Under the pieces are notes generated by a model that had not been told where the DNA came from, did not search any database, and saw only the letters and a list, made by a program, of their open reading frames with translations. This document shows positions 37,446 to 47,688 of a stretch of DNA of 64,000 nucleotides, piece by piece. The number at the start of each line of letters is the position of its first letter. Position 1 is the stretch's first letter. The stretch is from an uncultured Pseudomonadota bacterium (GTDB lineage: Bacteria; Pseudomonadota; Gammaproteobacteria; Steroidobacterales; Steroidobacteraceae): positions 16,313 to 80,312 of the forward strand of contig CAMLGF010000012.1 of NCBI GenBank assembly GCA_946479515.1, given 5' to 3'. The position numbers and the translations under genes are program-made.

Positions 37446-40334
37446 ATGCCCGCGCCCAGGCGAATCACCGACCTCACCGATTACACAGCCATCCTTCCCT
37501 ATGCCAGCGAGATGTTCGGCGTTTACCAGCCGCTCTTGGGCTGGAAGTCCAAGCGCATCGACGACCGTCTCAAGGAAGGCTACGGCCGGGACAAGAAGTC
37601 CATCCTCGAGAAGCTGAAACGCGAGTTTGCGGATCTCGTCGCCATCGACTATCGCGAGGGCAACGAGCTCGGCATCCAGATCAAGGCGGGTGTGCTCAGG
37701 GGCGGAAAGACGCGGCCATTCGACAGCGTGGTGCTCGATCGCATCGCGCAGAAGCTGCCGTCCTACGACAAGTACGAGCCGGCCGTCTGGAACGAAATAC
37801 TGACGCCAGCCCATCTCGATACGCTGCTCAACAAGGACGTGGTCGAGTTCTATTCCCGCGCGTACCAGGACCTGCGCAAGGCCGACGACCCGCGGCTCAC
37901 GGCTCTGGCGCGCCGCGCCGCCAGCGCCACCGGCGCCACCGCCGCGCTCGACGAACGAGTGGCCGAGATCGGCGCATTCGAACAGCAGCTGAAATACGAG
38001 TCCTCGGCCGCGGGCGCGCTGCTGTTCCTCGAGCAGGAGAAGGCCCACAAGGCGCTGGAGGAAATCTTCTATTCGTCGCGTGACTCGCTCGATCGCGCTC
38101 GCTCGCTCGCGAAGATGCTGGGCACCGGCGATGGTCTCGAGGCATTCCTCGGCATCGACACGCTGAATCCCACGGATCGTGAGCAGCTGCAGCGCGTGGC
38201 GTTGTCGCCCATCAGCGTGGTGCACCTGTTCCGGCAATACTTCTTCGAGCTCGATTCCTTCCTGGGCACGCCCGAGAGTCACGTGTGGCTGAGCCCGGGG
38301 TCGAGCGCCGAGCTGATCGAAGTGCACACGCGCAAGACCACCATCGAGAAGACGCTCGAGAACGCGCTGGAGACGACCTCCAGGGCGGAGAAGAGCGTGA
38401 CGACCCAGGAGGAGATCTCCGACGCGGTCAAGGAAGAGAACGACCAGAACACCAAGTTCGGCGCCAGCGTGAAGGCCTCGTACGCATCGATCGAGGCCAC
38501 GTCGAGCTTCGACTACACCGCCTCGCAGAAGCAGGCGCGTGAGACCGCGCACAAGGAAATGCGCCAGCAGAGCGAGAAGCTGTCGTCCGAGATCCGCAAG
38601 AACTTCAAGTCGACGTTCAAGACGGTCACCGAGGTGACCGACATCTCCAGCACCAAGCACGTGCTCGCGAATACCACCAACTCGCTGATCAACTACGAGC
38701 TGCGCCGCAAGATGCGCCAGGTGGGCGTGCAGGTGCAGGACATCGGCACCTTCCTGTGCTGGCAGACGTACGTGGACGACCCGGGCAGGGCACTCGGCCT
38801 CTCGCAATTGATCCACATCGCCCGGCAGCCCGAGCTCGACGGCATCCCGCATCCCGAGGAAATCCCGGCGCTGCAGCCGTTCCAGGAAGAGAAGATCATC
38901 ACCATCCCGTTCATTTCCATCGACGGTACCGGCGCCGACAACGAGGGTGAGGTGTATGTCGACGGCATCGAATCCGACGATTCCGAGTTCCTCGGCAGCC
39001 TCGAGAAGATCCAGGCGGACTTCCCGCAGGAATTCGTCAGCCCGAAGTCCGACTACCAGCTCACCAACGTCGAGTTCGATCCGCAGGGCAAGCCGGTGAC
39101 CCTTTCGCGGCGCGGCGACATCGCGCAGACGAACGACCGCGCGCGCTTCACGGTGCACCTGGATTCCGCCGATTTCCAGGGACAGAACAGCCTGCAGGTG
39201 AAGCTCGTCCTGCACTGGTCGCCGACGCCGGCGGCGAACGACGCCATCGCGGCCAAGAATCGCGAGAACGTCGCCGCGTTCAAGGAGCGCGAACGCGCCG
39301 AGTACGAGAAGGCGATGATCGACACCATCCGCGACCGGGTCGAGGTCGCGAGCCGCATCAAGTCGCGGCCCCACGACGAGCTGCGCGAGGAGGAACGCAT
39401 CGTCGTCTACCGCAAGCTGATCCAGGACATGCTGATGAAGGGCATCGATCAGCCCGATGACCGTACGCGGCACGTGGTGGCGGAGCTCATCAACTCCATT
39501 TTCGACGTCGACAAGATGCTGTACTTCGTCGCGCCGGAGTGGTGGCGCCCGCGCCTCCATCGCAGCAAGCAGCAGCTGCAACCGACTCCGGCCAAGCCGA
39601 TCGGACCCGCCTTCCCGGTGAAAACCGGCGCGTTCGCGAACGCCGTCCTGCAGCGCGGACTCGCGCGCAGGATCGGCACGGCCACGCTGAATGCCACTTC
39701 CAGCCTCATGAGCAACCACACCGTGGGGTGGGGCGGCACGAGCGATGCCGAGCGCGACAACTACTACATCACCGAGGATTCGGAGCCGGCACGGTTCGGC
39801 TCGTCCCTGGGCTGGCTCATGCAGCTCGACGGCGACAACATGCGCAATGCCTTCCTGAATGCACCCTGGGTCAAGGCCGTGATACCGATCCGACCCGGCC
39901 GCGAGGAAGCCGCCATCAACTGGCTGAAGAGCGTCGAGGGCATGAATGGCATCGGCGACGATGCCATCTATCGATCGTCGAACCCGAACGAGAAAGACAG
40001 CGACGGCAATCCCTACGACGGCCAGAAAATGCTGGCCGTGCTCCTCGATCTCGCGAAGAAGATCCGCAAGAAGTACGAGGCGGGAATCGAAACCGGCAAG
40101 TATCCAAAGCAGGACGAGGTGTCGGATCCGGCGCTGGTCGACGAGGAGAACACCGTCACCGCGACACCCATCGACCGCGTCTACGAGCACGGCTTCTTTC
40201 CGCTCGAGGGCAGCTTTCGTGCCAACGTGGGCAAGGACTACGAGATCTTCGACCAGTGGCTGGAGATACTGCCCACCGATCAGGTGGTGCCGGTGCCCGT
40301 GGCCTACGATCCGAAAACCGGCCGGCAGATCTGA
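37446..40334 (+). CDS. Large protein of unknown function, partner of a PLD-family protein
   Basis: A 962-residue protein without a signal peptide or membrane segment. The N-terminal 250 residues are helical. A distinct segment (about 275-440) begins VWLSPGSSAELIEVHTR and has long polar coiled-coil-like stretches rich in Glu, Lys, Ser and Thr, then ends with TNSLINYELRRKMRQVGVQVQ. The middle (about 495-600) looks beta-rich and a helical stretch follows (about 600-700). The C-terminus contains PWVKAVIPIRPGREEAAINW, an unfamiliar motif. AAGGAT precedes the ATG. It is 2 bases upstream of the PLD gene and surely co-transcribed. I do not recognise the family. Confidence 0.75.
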   Translation: MPAPRRITDLTDYTAILPYASEMFGVYQPLLGWKSKRIDDRLKEGYGRDKKSILEKLKREFADLVAIDYREGNELGIQIKAGVLRGGKTRPFDSVVLDRIAQKLPSYDKYEPAVWNEILTPAHLDTLLNKDVVEFYSRAYQDLRKADDPRLTALARRAASATGATAALDERVAEIGAFEQQLKYESSAAGALLFLEQEKAHKALEEIFYSSRDSLDRARSLAKMLGTGDGLEAFLGIDTLNPTDREQLQRVALSPISVVHLFRQYFFELDSFLGTPESHVWLSPGSSAELIEVHTRKTTIEKTLENALETTSRAEKSVTTQEEISDAVKEENDQNTKFGASVKASYASIEATSSFDYTASQKQARETAHKEMRQQSEKLSSEIRKNFKSTFKTVTEVTDISSTKHVLANTTNSLINYELRRKMRQVGVQVQDIGTFLCWQTYVDDPGRALGLSQLIHIARQPELDGIPHPEEIPALQPFQEEKIITIPFISIDGTGADNEGEVYVDGIESDDSEFLGSLEKIQADFPQEFVSPKSDYQLTNVEFDPQGKPVTLSRRGDIAQTNDRARFTVHLDSADFQGQNSLQVKLVLHWSPTPAANDAIAAKNRENVAAFKERERAEYEKAMIDTIRDRVEVASRIKSRPHDELREEERIVVYRKLIQDMLMKGIDQPDDRTRHVVAELINSIFDVDKMLYFVAPEWWRPRLHRSKQQLQPTPAKPIGPAFPVKTGAFANAVLQRGLARRIGTATLNATSSLMSNHTVGWGGTSDAERDNYYITEDSEPARFGSSLGWLMQLDGDNMRNAFLNAPWVKAVIPIRPGREEAAINWLKSVEGMNGIGDDAIYRSSNPNEKDSDGNPYDGQKMLAVLLDLAKKIRKKYEAGIETGKYPKQDEVSDPALVDEENTVTATPIDRVYEHGFFPLEGSFRANVGKDYEIFDQWLEILPTDQVVPVPVAYDPKTGRQI

Positions 40335-40336
40335 CG

Positions 40337-42169
40337 ATGGCGGGCGATCCGCTCGATCCCTTCGGCGTGGGACTGCCGGCGCCGCCGGCGCCGGTGGTCC
40401 CGCCGATCCCGGCAATCGCGCCCATCGGGCAGGTCCAGGCCATCGACGACATTGCGCCGATCGTGCCGCTCGGGCCGGCCGGGGCGCGGCGCTCGCCGGT
40501 CCGCACCCGTTCCCGGCCCGCGATCGGCAAGGACTATCTACTCAGGCCAATCGACGCGCCGGGAGACCTGGCATTCCGCGGGCCGGTGCGCCTCGCGCAG
40601 CAGATCACGCCGCTGATCGACGGCATGGAGGCCTTTCACTCCATGGAGGAGGCCATCCTGGACGCCAGGTCGAGCGTGCTCATGGCGTTCTGGCTGTTCG
40701 ACCCGCGTACCAGGCTGGTGCACGACGACTCGCTCAGCTGGCTCAGGATGTTGTATGACGCGGCCAATCGTGGGGTCACGGTCTGCCTGCTCACCACCGA
40801 TCGCGACCCGGGATTCGATCTGGCCGGGCACGCGCAGGCCTGGCAGTGGTACTTCGACATGTACCAGGCCACGGGTAGTCTGCCCGCGGGCAAGGTCCAG
40901 CTGGTGTGTTCGCGCCACGAAGCCGAGGTGCCCAAGGACACCGTCAGGCTCATCCGGCCCGGGCTCTACGGGGACATCGAGACGTTCTTCAACAAGATCA
41001 GCGATGCCGGCGACCGCAAGCTCGTGTGGCAGAACGCGCCCGGACTGTGGGACAAGATGGATTTCGACGCGGGCACCGCCCGGATCAAGCGTCGCAAGCC
41101 CGGCGAACATTACCCGGTCTACCCGGCCGTGCATCACAACAAGGTGGCCATCATCGACGGGCGCGTGGCCTTCGCGGGCGGCATGAACATCGCGCCCGAC
41201 TACAAGGACTTTCCCTCGCACGACATGCTCGACGCACAGCCCTGGCACGACTGCTTCGTCAAGGTGGAAGGCCGGGAGATACTCGGTGACTTCCTGCGCT
41301 GCTACGCCGGCCTGTGGAACAAGGAACGCGTGCGTTGCGAGAGCTTTCTCACCGAGGCGTTCAAGCAGCGTGGCGCGGTGCCGCGCATCAGCAAGACAGC
41401 GGATCTGGACGCGGCGAAGTTGCTCGCGCCCGCGGCCAATGGCGTGCCGCCGGTCATCCCCAGCCAGATCCATCGTACGGTCACGAAAAAGAGCACGGCG
41501 GCCAACGGAGTTCCGGACGTGGTGTTGCGGGACATCCTGGACGGCTATCTCAAGGCCATCGGCAAGGCGGAGCAGTTCATCTACATCGAGAACCAGTACG
41601 TCCGCGAACAGGCGATGATCAATGCCATCATCGCGCGCGCCCGGGCGGTGCCCGATCTGCGCGTGATTTTCCTCATGCCCAAGGACGTGGAAGAGCTCAA
41701 GAACAAGTCCGACGTCGACGCCGTCAATCTGCATGGCGCCGCCGTGCAGTTCGAGCTGCTGGAGAAACTGAAGACGGCGCTGAAAAAACGCCTCGGGCTC
41801 TTCACGATGCTCAAGAAGGATGGAAACGATGTGTACGTCCACAGCAAGCTCATCATCGTCGACGACCTGTATGCCAGCATCGGCAGTGCCAATACCAATC
41901 CGCGCGGCTTTCGCATGGACACGGAGCTCGACTTCACCTGGCTCGATCGCAAGGTGACGCAGCAGCTGCGCTACGACCTGTGGAACGAAGTGCTGGGCAG
42001 GCCGGGGTCCCTGCCGTCGTGGAAGCCCCGGCAGTTCATCGAAAAGTGGGACGCCATAGCCCGGAAGAACGCGCGGCGCGGCAGCTCGAAGCAAGGGTTC
42101 GTGAGGCCCTTCGAGAACAAGGAGCGGGGGCAGAAATTCGCACTGGCGGATCTCACGCCCTTCACCTGA
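40337..42169 (+). CDS. Phospholipase D superfamily protein with two HKD motifs
   Basis: A 610-residue protein. A Pro-rich head (about 1-60) has no signal peptide. Two catalytic HKD motifs are complete: HNKVAIID (H267, K269, D274) followed by GGMN, and HSKLIIVD (H502, K504, D509) followed by GSANTN. A long insert (about 340-400) separates the lobes. The family cleaves or transfers phosphodiester bonds in phospholipids, and some members are bacterial antagonism effectors or cardiolipin synthases. The YIENQYV segment is typical of eukaryote-like PLDs and Tle5-type effectors. Neither a secretion cluster nor an immunity gene can be named nearby. Only two bases separate it from the 962-residue partner. 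Confidence 0.88.
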   Translation: MAGDPLDPFGVGLPAPPAPVVPPIPAIAPIGQVQAIDDIAPIVPLGPAGARRSPVRTRSRPAIGKDYLLRPIDAPGDLAFRGPVRLAQQITPLIDGMEAFHSMEEAILDARSSVLMAFWLFDPRTRLVHDDSLSWLRMLYDAANRGVTVCLLTTDRDPGFDLAGHAQAWQWYFDMYQATGSLPAGKVQLVCSRHEAEVPKDTVRLIRPGLYGDIETFFNKISDAGDRKLVWQNAPGLWDKMDFDAGTARIKRRKPGEHYPVYPAVHHNKVAIIDGRVAFAGGMNIAPDYKDFPSHDMLDAQPWHDCFVKVEGREILGDFLRCYAGLWNKERVRCESFLTEAFKQRGAVPRISKTADLDAAKLLAPAANGVPPVIPSQIHRTVTKKSTAANGVPDVVLRDILDGYLKAIGKAEQFIYIENQYVREQAMINAIIARARAVPDLRVIFLMPKDVEELKNKSDVDAVNLHGAAVQFELLEKLKTALKKRLGLFTMLKKDGNDVYVHSKLIIVDDLYASIGSANTNPRGFRMDTELDFTWLDRKVTQQLRYDLWNEVLGRPGSLPSWKPRQFIEKWDAIARKNARRGSSKQGFVRPFENKERGQKFALADLTPFT

Positions 42170-42249
42170 ACCTGCCCCGGCCGGCAAGGTCGGGCGCACA
42201 GATGAGAAAAGTCTTCAGTTCCGCGCGAGCCCGCCGATACCCGTAGACC

Positions 42250-43314
42250 ATGATGCCGTCGATCCGGAATGGACTCGCGTCGACCCTGGGCTCGTTCGCC
42301 GCCTGGTGGCGTGGGCGGGGCATTGGTCATATTGCGACTCTGGATCGCCCTTTGCGGCCTGCGAGCCTGTCTGACGCGCCGCTGTCGGACGATGGGCCGG
42401 TCGCATCGCACGCCGAAGACTCCCTGCGCCAGTTTCTCGCCTTCGCACTGGATGGCGTACGTGCCGAACCGCCCGGCGAGGACGAACTCGCCGCGCTGCA
42501 GCCGATGATCCGCGCGGCCTCGGACGCGATCTCGCGGCTCGAAGTGCAGGCACGCTATCTGCCGCGCCGACCATCGCTGCTGCCGCGGCTGCTGAGCGCG
42601 ATGAACAGCGACGCGAATTCGATGCGCGACCTGGCCGCGATCATCGGTGGCGACCCCACCCTGCTGGGTAATCTGCTGCGCGTGGCGAACAGCGCCTTCT
42701 ACCGCACCTGCGAGAAGCCGGTGGAGAGCCTGGAGCGCGCGGTTACGCTGGTGGGCACCGACGGCATCCGCTCGGTGATCGCCACGGCGCTGGTGCACCC
42801 GGTGATGGCCTGCGGGTCGGGATGGTTCGCGAAATTTCCCGAGACCATCTGGGAGCAGACGCAGTACGCGGCCGATGCCGCCGAGGCGCACGCGCAGAAT
42901 GTCGAGCGTGTGGATGGCTTCAGCGCCCGCCTCCTGGCGCTGGTCCACGGACTTGCCATCAATACCGTGTTCCGCATCGTGCGCGACGAGGTGCTGGTCG
43001 GCCGCAACGAGTCCGCCAAGCCGGCCGTGGCCAAACTATTGGAGCAATGGGTGGCGCCGACCGCACGGCGCATCGCCGCCAGCTGGGACCTGCCGTCCGA
43101 GCTGCAGCAGGTGCTGGATTCGCCGCCCGAACAGAGCCCGCTCGGGCGGTCGCTGTTCTTCGGGCGCCTCGCCGGCGCGCAGATCGTGATGATCCGGCGC
43201 GGTCGCGTGAAGGAAGCCTCGGCCCGCGCCACGCTGCTTGCCAGCGACTCGCAGCGCGTGCAAGTCGGGCGTCTGTGGAGCCGTCTCGCCGCCAGCACGC
43301 TGCACGTACGCTGA
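42250..43314 (+). CDS. HDOD-domain protein
   Basis: A 354-residue regulatory protein. The HDOD domain spans about 100-300, with RRPSLLPRLLSAMN, DPTLLGNLLRVANSAFY and ERAVTLVGTDGIRSVI, which are family hallmarks. The typical His-Asp metal site of HD proteins is lost in HDOD proteins. The N-terminus is short and lacks a clear membrane helix. It is a close paralogue of the HDOD protein at 46341. The two lie on either side of the molybdenum oxidoreductase genes. HDOD proteins often act in nutrient, stress or motility signalling. Confidence 0.85.
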   Translation: MMPSIRNGLASTLGSFAAWWRGRGIGHIATLDRPLRPASLSDAPLSDDGPVASHAEDSLRQFLAFALDGVRAEPPGEDELAALQPMIRAASDAISRLEVQARYLPRRPSLLPRLLSAMNSDANSMRDLAAIIGGDPTLLGNLLRVANSAFYRTCEKPVESLERAVTLVGTDGIRSVIATALVHPVMACGSGWFAKFPETIWEQTQYAADAAEAHAQNVERVDGFSARLLALVHGLAINTVFRIVRDEVLVGRNESAKPAVAKLLEQWVAPTARRIAASWDLPSELQQVLDSPPEQSPLGRSLFFGRLAGAQIVMIRRGRVKEASARATLLASDSQRVQVGRLWSRLAASTLHVR

Positions 43315-43469
43315 CGACATTCGCGCGGTGCTGGTCTCCGCCGGCGATGAAGTGCCCGAGCAGCACCTCATCCATACGTACAGCGGTGTGTTCGAGAGTG
43401 AGCTGCCGTCCCGCAGCTCGCGGCAGGGCGGGGCGGGACTGCACGCCACGGGTCAGCGCCTGCATGACA

Positions 43470-45728
43470 TCAGGCCGCGCTGAAGCCCTCACGCGTGAGC
43501 GGCAGGGTGCGCACGCGATGCCCGCTGGCCGCGAAGATGGCATTGCAGATGGCGGGCGCGACCGGCGGCAGAGCCGGCTCACCCACCCCCGTCGGCGGGT
43601 TCGCGCTCTGCAGGAAATGCACTTCCACCTGCGGATGCTGCGGCATGCGCAGCAATGGGTACTGGTGAAAATTGGACTGCTCGATCAGTCCGTTTTCCAT
43701 GGTGATCTCCAGACCCAGCATGGTGCTGAAACCGTCGATAACCGCGCCCTCGCATTGATTGCTGGCGCCGCTCATGTTGACGATGGGGCCGATGTCGCCG
43801 GCGACCACCATGCGGTGCAGGCGCACGCGCTTGTCCGCGGCCACGCTCACCTCGGCCACCTCGGCGATGTGCCCGGCGTGGCTGAAATGGAAGGCCAGTC
43901 CCAGCCCATGACCGGCCGGCAGGGGCCGGCCCCAGCCGGCGCGATCGCAGGCCAGGCGGATCACGTCGGCGGCGCGGCCGGTGTTCAGCCCGCCGTCCAG
44001 CAGCCGCGGCTCGCCCATCACTTCCAGCAGGAAATCGCGGTGATCGCGCCCGGCGGCCACGGCCATCTCGTGCAGGAAGCTCTGTATCACCCACGCCACG
44101 GCGCAGGAGCCGGGTGCGCGCCAGGGCCCGGTGGGCGTCCTGATGGGCAGCAGTGTCTGCGACAGCTGGTAGTTAGGAACGTTCAAACCCGGGAACTGGT
44201 TGCCCGGCCAGCCGGCGCCGCTGGCGGGAGCCTTGCCGTCCTGCGACACCGTGATGAAATGATTCCTCCAGGCGATCAGTCTGCCCTGCGCATCCAGACC
44301 GCCGGTGAGCGAGTGGAAGCCGCCGGGTCTCAGGAAGTCGTGCGCCATGTCCTGCTCGCGCGTCCAGGTCAGCTTCACGGGCGCTGCGAACCGCTGCGCC
44401 ACGGCGCCGGCCTCGCACATGTAGTCGTTCATGAGCCGCCGGCCGAAGCCGCCGCCCACGCGGGTCTGGTTCACCTTCACCTTGTCCGGCCTGATGCCGA
44501 GCGCGCCGGCCACGACGTCGATGGACCGGTCGGCCGTCTGCGTGGGCGCCCAGAATTCCACGATGCCGTCGTGGCTCCAGGCCGTGCAGTTCTGCGGTTC
44601 GAGCGGCGAATGCGCGACGAAGGGGTAGGTGTAGAAGGCCGAGACCTGCTTCGCTGCGCCCGCGAGCGCGGTGTCGACCGAGCCCACGCTGGCCACCGGC
44701 ATGTCACCGGCGGGTAGTTTGGCGAGTGCGGCCGCCTGTTTCAGCAGCGACTGCCAGCTGTCGCGCGATGCCGTGCTCTCGTCCCAGTCCACCTTGAGCT
44801 GCTTGCGGGCTTCGAAGGCGGCCCAGGTGCTGTCGGCGACGATGGCCACGCCCGGCATCACTTCCGTGGGCTTGCCATTGCCTTCGATCACGAAGGCGTC
44901 GCGCACGCCCGGCAACCGTTTGAGCTCCTCGAGATTGGCCGCGCGCACGCGCCCGCCGGTGGCGGGGCAGCGCTGATAGACGGCGTATTTCATGCCCGGC
45001 AGCGTCTGATCGATGCCGAACAAGGGTTGGCCCGTGACCAACGCATGATTGTCGACACCCGTGTACCACTTGCCGAGCAGGCGGTAGTCCTTGCGCTCCT
45101 TGAGCCGCACCGTGGTCGCATCGGGCAGCGGCATCGTTGCCGCGCGGGAGGCGAGGGCGCCGTAGCCGGCCTTGCGTTTCCCATGCCACACGGCGCTGTC
45201 GGCCGTGGTGCATTCCTCGGGTGGCACCTGCCATTGCGCGGCGGCCGCCGCGATCAACATTTGGCGTGCCACCGCGCCCGCGCGGCGCAGCTGGTCCCAG
45301 CTGTCGGGAATGGAACGCGAGCCGCCCGCGCTCTGGCGGCCATAGACGGCCGGGTTCACCGGCGCCTGGGCCACTTGCACGTCGGCCCAACGCGCATCCA
45401 GCTCCTCGGCGATGATCAGTGGGAAAGCAGTCTTGATGCCCTGGCCGATTTCCGGCCCCTTGTTGAAGATGAGGATGGACCCGTCGCGCGCGATCCTGAG
45501 AAAGGCATTCGGCGCGAATGCCGCAGCCGCAGCCGCGTCGGCATCGGGGCCGAGCGAGAACCCGAGCAGCAGCCCCCCGCCGGCGATGCCCGTGTACTTG
45601 AGGAATGCGCGCCGGTCGAGTTTCACGGCGCGCACCGGCAGGGACGCCGCACCCGTTTCCATTGCCGCGATGAGCTCGCGCAGCGACTCGTCGGCGCTCG
45701 AGGGCCGGCCGTGCGGGCGCGCGTTCAT
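43470..45728 (-). CDS. Isoquinoline 1-oxidoreductase-type molybdenum subunit (IorB-like)
   Basis: A 752-residue large subunit of the xanthine oxidase family, periplasmic. A Tat motif [10 protein letters not shown] (R39, R40) directs export. Molybdopterin-binding signatures include [32 protein letters not shown] and [12 protein letters not shown], and the C-terminal [14 protein letters not shown] contains the Glu expected to act as base. IorB proteins hydroxylate N-heteroaromatic rings or aldehydes. Electrons pass to the 2Fe-2S subunit, whose stop overlaps this ATG (ATGA). A third cytochrome c subunit, common in such operons, is absent. Confidence 0.9.
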   Translation of the reverse strand: MNARPHGRPSSADESLRELIAAMETGAASLPVRAVKLDRRAFLKYTGIAGGGLLLGFSLGPDADAAAAAAFAPNAFLRIARDGSILIFNKGPEIGQGIKTAFPLIIAEELDARWADVQVAQAPVNPAVYGRQSAGGSRSIPDSWDQLRRAGAVARQMLIAAAAAQWQVPPEECTTADSAVWHGKRKAGYGALASRAATMPLPDATTVRLKERKDYRLLGKWYTGVDNHALVTGQPLFGIDQTLPGMKYAVYQRCPATGGRVRAANLEELKRLPGVRDAFVIEGNGKPTEVMPGVAIVADSTWAAFEARKQLKVDWDESTASRDSWQSLLKQAAALAKLPAGDMPVASVGSVDTALAGAAKQVSAFYTYPFVAHSPLEPQNCTAWSHDGIVEFWAPTQTADRSIDVVAGALGIRPDKVKVNQTRVGGGFGRRLMNDYMCEAGAVAQRFAAPVKLTWTREQDMAHDFLRPGGFHSLTGGLDAQGRLIAWRNHFITVSQDGKAPASGAGWPGNQFPGLNVPNYQLSQTLLPIRTPTGPWRAPGSCAVAWVIQSFLHEMAVAAGRDHRDFLLEVMGEPRLLDGGLNTGRAADVIRLACDRAGWGRPLPAGHGLGLAFHFSHAGHIAEVAEVSVAADKRVRLHRMVVAGDIGPIVNMSGASNQCEGAVIDGFSTMLGLEITMENGLIEQSNFHQYPLLRMPQHPQVEVHFLQSANPPTGVGEPALPPVAPAICNAIFAASGHRVRTLPLTREGFSAA

Positions 45729-46207
45729 CGCGACTTGCTCCGCGCCAGCGCGTCGGCCGCGCTGTGGATGGCGGCGCGCACGCGCTGGTAGGTGCCGCAT
45801 CGGCAGATGTTGCCGGCCATTGCGCTGTCGATGTCCGCGTTCGTGGGTTTGGGCGTATGCGCCAGCAGCGCGGCGGCGGACATCAGTTGTCCTGCCTGGC
45901 AGTAGCCGCATTGCGGGACGTCGTGGTCGATCCAGGCCTGCTGCAGCGGGTGCAGCTGCTCTCGTGCCGGCGCGAGACCTTCGATGGTGGTGATGGCCTT
46001 GCCCGCCACCGACGACACCGGCGTCGAGCAGGCCCGGGTCGGCGCGCCGTCGACGTGCACGGTGCACGCGCCGCAGAGCGCCATGCCGCAGCCGAACTTG
46101 GTGCCGACCAGTCCGAGCGTGTCGCGCAGCACCCAGAGCAGGGGAGTGCCGGGATCGACGTCGGCGTGCAGAGATTGACCGTTCACGCGAAGCGGGATGC
46201 TGGCCAT
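45725..46207 (-). CDS. 2Fe-2S subunit of molybdenum hydroxylase (IorA-like)
   Basis: A 160-residue iron-sulfur subunit. The plant-type ferredoxin cluster ligands are C40, C45, C48 and C60, and the second cluster uses C100, C103, C135 and C137 (CGYCQAG and CRCGTY). It passes electrons from the molybdenum subunit. The start ATG at 46207 has GAGG before it and gives a canonical N-terminus ([11 protein letters not shown]). It has no export signal of its own, as expected if exported with the Tat-bearing large subunit. Four bases of overlap couple it to the large subunit. Confidence 0.9.
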   Translation of the reverse strand: MASIPLRVNGQSLHADVDPGTPLLWVLRDTLGLVGTKFGCGMALCGACTVHVDGAPTRACSTPVSSVAGKAITTIEGLAPAREQLHPLQQAWIDHDVPQCGYCQAGQLMSAAALLAHTPKPTNADIDSAMAGNICRCGTYQRVRAAIHSAADALARSKSR

Positions 46208-46340
46208 GGAAACCTCGTTCGTAGCGGGCGGGCTCACGCTGAATGACGCTCGGGCGGCGCAAATCCTAGCACCCCCTGAAACCCGCGCCGTCGTGACGCA
46301 TGTCTGGCAGTCGGTGCCGCCGATTGGGTAGCCTCCCGCC

Positions 46341-47447
46341 ATGACTGCTGCGCTTGCTGTGCTGATCGGCGGTGTGATTGCCGCCGTGATCCTCATTTTC
46401 GCCTTGCGACGCGCCCCGCGGCCGAAGGCGCCGGCGGTCGACGCCATTTCCTCGACCACCGGCTCGAATCGCACCCTGACCGGCACCCATTCCTCCAACG
46501 CCAGCAACACCATGAGCTGGAACGATGCCCTGCGACGGCTGGTGGCGTATGCGCTGGACGACTCGCCACGCGAGGCGCTGAGCCAGCCGCCGAATCCCGA
46601 GCACGCCCCGGTGTTTCAGGCGGTGCAGCAGATCCTCGAACGCATCGAAGCGCGGCCCGAATACATTCCGCGCCGTCCGTCGCTGTTGCCCAAGCTGCTT
46701 GCCACCGTGAACGACAATGAGGCCACGATGGCGGAGATGTCGCAGATCATCGCGCAGGATCCGGCGCTCACCGGAAACCTGCTGCGCATCGCGAACAGTC
46801 CCATCTATCGGGTGAACAGCCTGCCCATCGAGAGCATCGATCGGGCGGTGACGCTGGTCGGAGTGCGCGGCATCCGCGCGATCATCGCCACGGCGCTGCT
46901 GCAGCCGGTCATGACCAGCAGCTCCGGCGCGGCGTATGGGCGTTTCCCCGAGCTCGTCTGGGAGCACACGTTGTATTCGGCCATGGCCGCCGAGATCCAT
47001 GCCACGCAGGTCGAGAACGGAGAGCCCTTCGTCGCCCAGCTCTGCGGCTTGCTGTACGGCCTCTCGGCGATCGTCGTGTTTCGTATCGTGCGCGATCAAT
47101 TCGCTGCGCAGCCCCATCTCGTGCCCGAACCGGGCAGCGTGGCCCGGCTGCTCGAAACCTGGGTGGCACCCACCGCCGGCCGCATCGCCCTGAGCTGGGA
47201 GCTCTCGCCCCGCGTGCAATACGCACTCGAAAGCCAGACGCTGGCCGCCGAGCTGCAGATGGAGAATTCCCTGGGGCGGTCGCTCAAATTCGGCCGGGTG
47301 GCGGCGTCACTGATCGTTCTGTGCCGGCTGGGCCGGGTCACCGAATCGGAGGCGCGCGCCATCATCGCGTCGGGCGAGGGCCGACGCTCCCAGATCGAGC
47401 GCCTCTGGGACCGCTTCGCCGCTGCTTACGTCGCATCCACGAAATAA
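46341..47447 (+). CDS. Membrane-anchored HDOD-domain protein
   Basis: A 368-residue paralogue of the HDOD protein at 42250. An N-terminal membrane helix (about 4-24) is followed by a Ser/Thr-rich linker. The HDOD domain is about 105-310, with [31 protein letters not shown] and [16 protein letters not shown]. It is divergent from the IorAB genes with a gap of 133 bases between starts. A structured RNA and terminator follow its stop codon. The output partner is unknown. Confidence 0.86.
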   Translation: MTAALAVLIGGVIAAVILIFALRRAPRPKAPAVDAISSTTGSNRTLTGTHSSNASNTMSWNDALRRLVAYALDDSPREALSQPPNPEHAPVFQAVQQILERIEARPEYIPRRPSLLPKLLATVNDNEATMAEMSQIIAQDPALTGNLLRIANSPIYRVNSLPIESIDRAVTLVGVRGIRAIIATALLQPVMTSSSGAAYGRFPELVWEHTLYSAMAAEIHATQVENGEPFVAQLCGLLYGLSAIVVFRIVRDQFAAQPHLVPEPGSVARLLETWVAPTAGRIALSWELSPRVQYALESQTLAAELQMENSLGRSLKFGRVAASLIVLCRLGRVTESEARAIIASGEGRRSQIERLWDRFAAAYVASTK

Positions 47448-47454
47448 ATGCGTC

Positions 47455-47596
47455 CTAGGGGTGGGAGAAAATCCCGCCTCGTGACACAGAGTATTCGTGG
47501 AGACCGGAACCCTACCGGGACCCACAGACCAAGCTGCGGAACAAGACCCCCGTTTCCGCGCGATCGGAGCCCCGCCTCGAGCGGGGCTCTTTTTTG
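47455..47596 (+). ncRNA. Candidate structured RNA (three hairpins plus terminator)
   Basis: Directly after the HDOD stop, the RNA can fold into a hairpin of 8 pairs with loop GAAAA (47459-47479), a second with 4+4 pairs around an AGA/GAC internal loop (47497-47525) and a third of 6-7 pairs (47536-47559), then the terminator at 47567. It may be a 3'-UTR-derived small RNA or an attenuator for the downstream gene. I do not recognise an Rfam family, and it does not look like 6S RNA or SRP RNA. Confidence 0.45.
47567..47596 (+). terminator. Intrinsic terminator after the HDOD gene and candidate RNA
   Basis: A perfect 9-base-pair stem (GAGCCCCGC, loop CTCGA) followed by a run of seven T. Confidence 0.93.
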
Positions 47597-47688
47597 GGTG
47601 ATGGCCGGTGAACGCCGTTTGAGTGCACCTTTAGGGAGCAAAGCGGGCCACTGGGCTACACTTCCGTCGTTCAACTTGGGGGGGTCGA

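Noticed and set aside
37002..40415. A 1137-residue open frame on the minus strand opposite the 962-residue gene
   Set aside because: It is antisense to a gene with a ribosome site and a matching operon partner. Its protein is Arg/Ala/Leu-rich with no domain and is a typical high-GC shadow.
40337..42169. Phage or T6SS effector cluster around the PLD gene
   Set aside because: No VgrG, Hcp, PAAR, tail-sheath or lysis genes are found on either side. An effector role stays only one option.
47455..47596. 6S RNA or SRP RNA as the identity of the structured RNA
   Set aside because: Neither the long central bubble of 6S nor the GGAA tetraloop/symmetric loop of SRP RNA is present.
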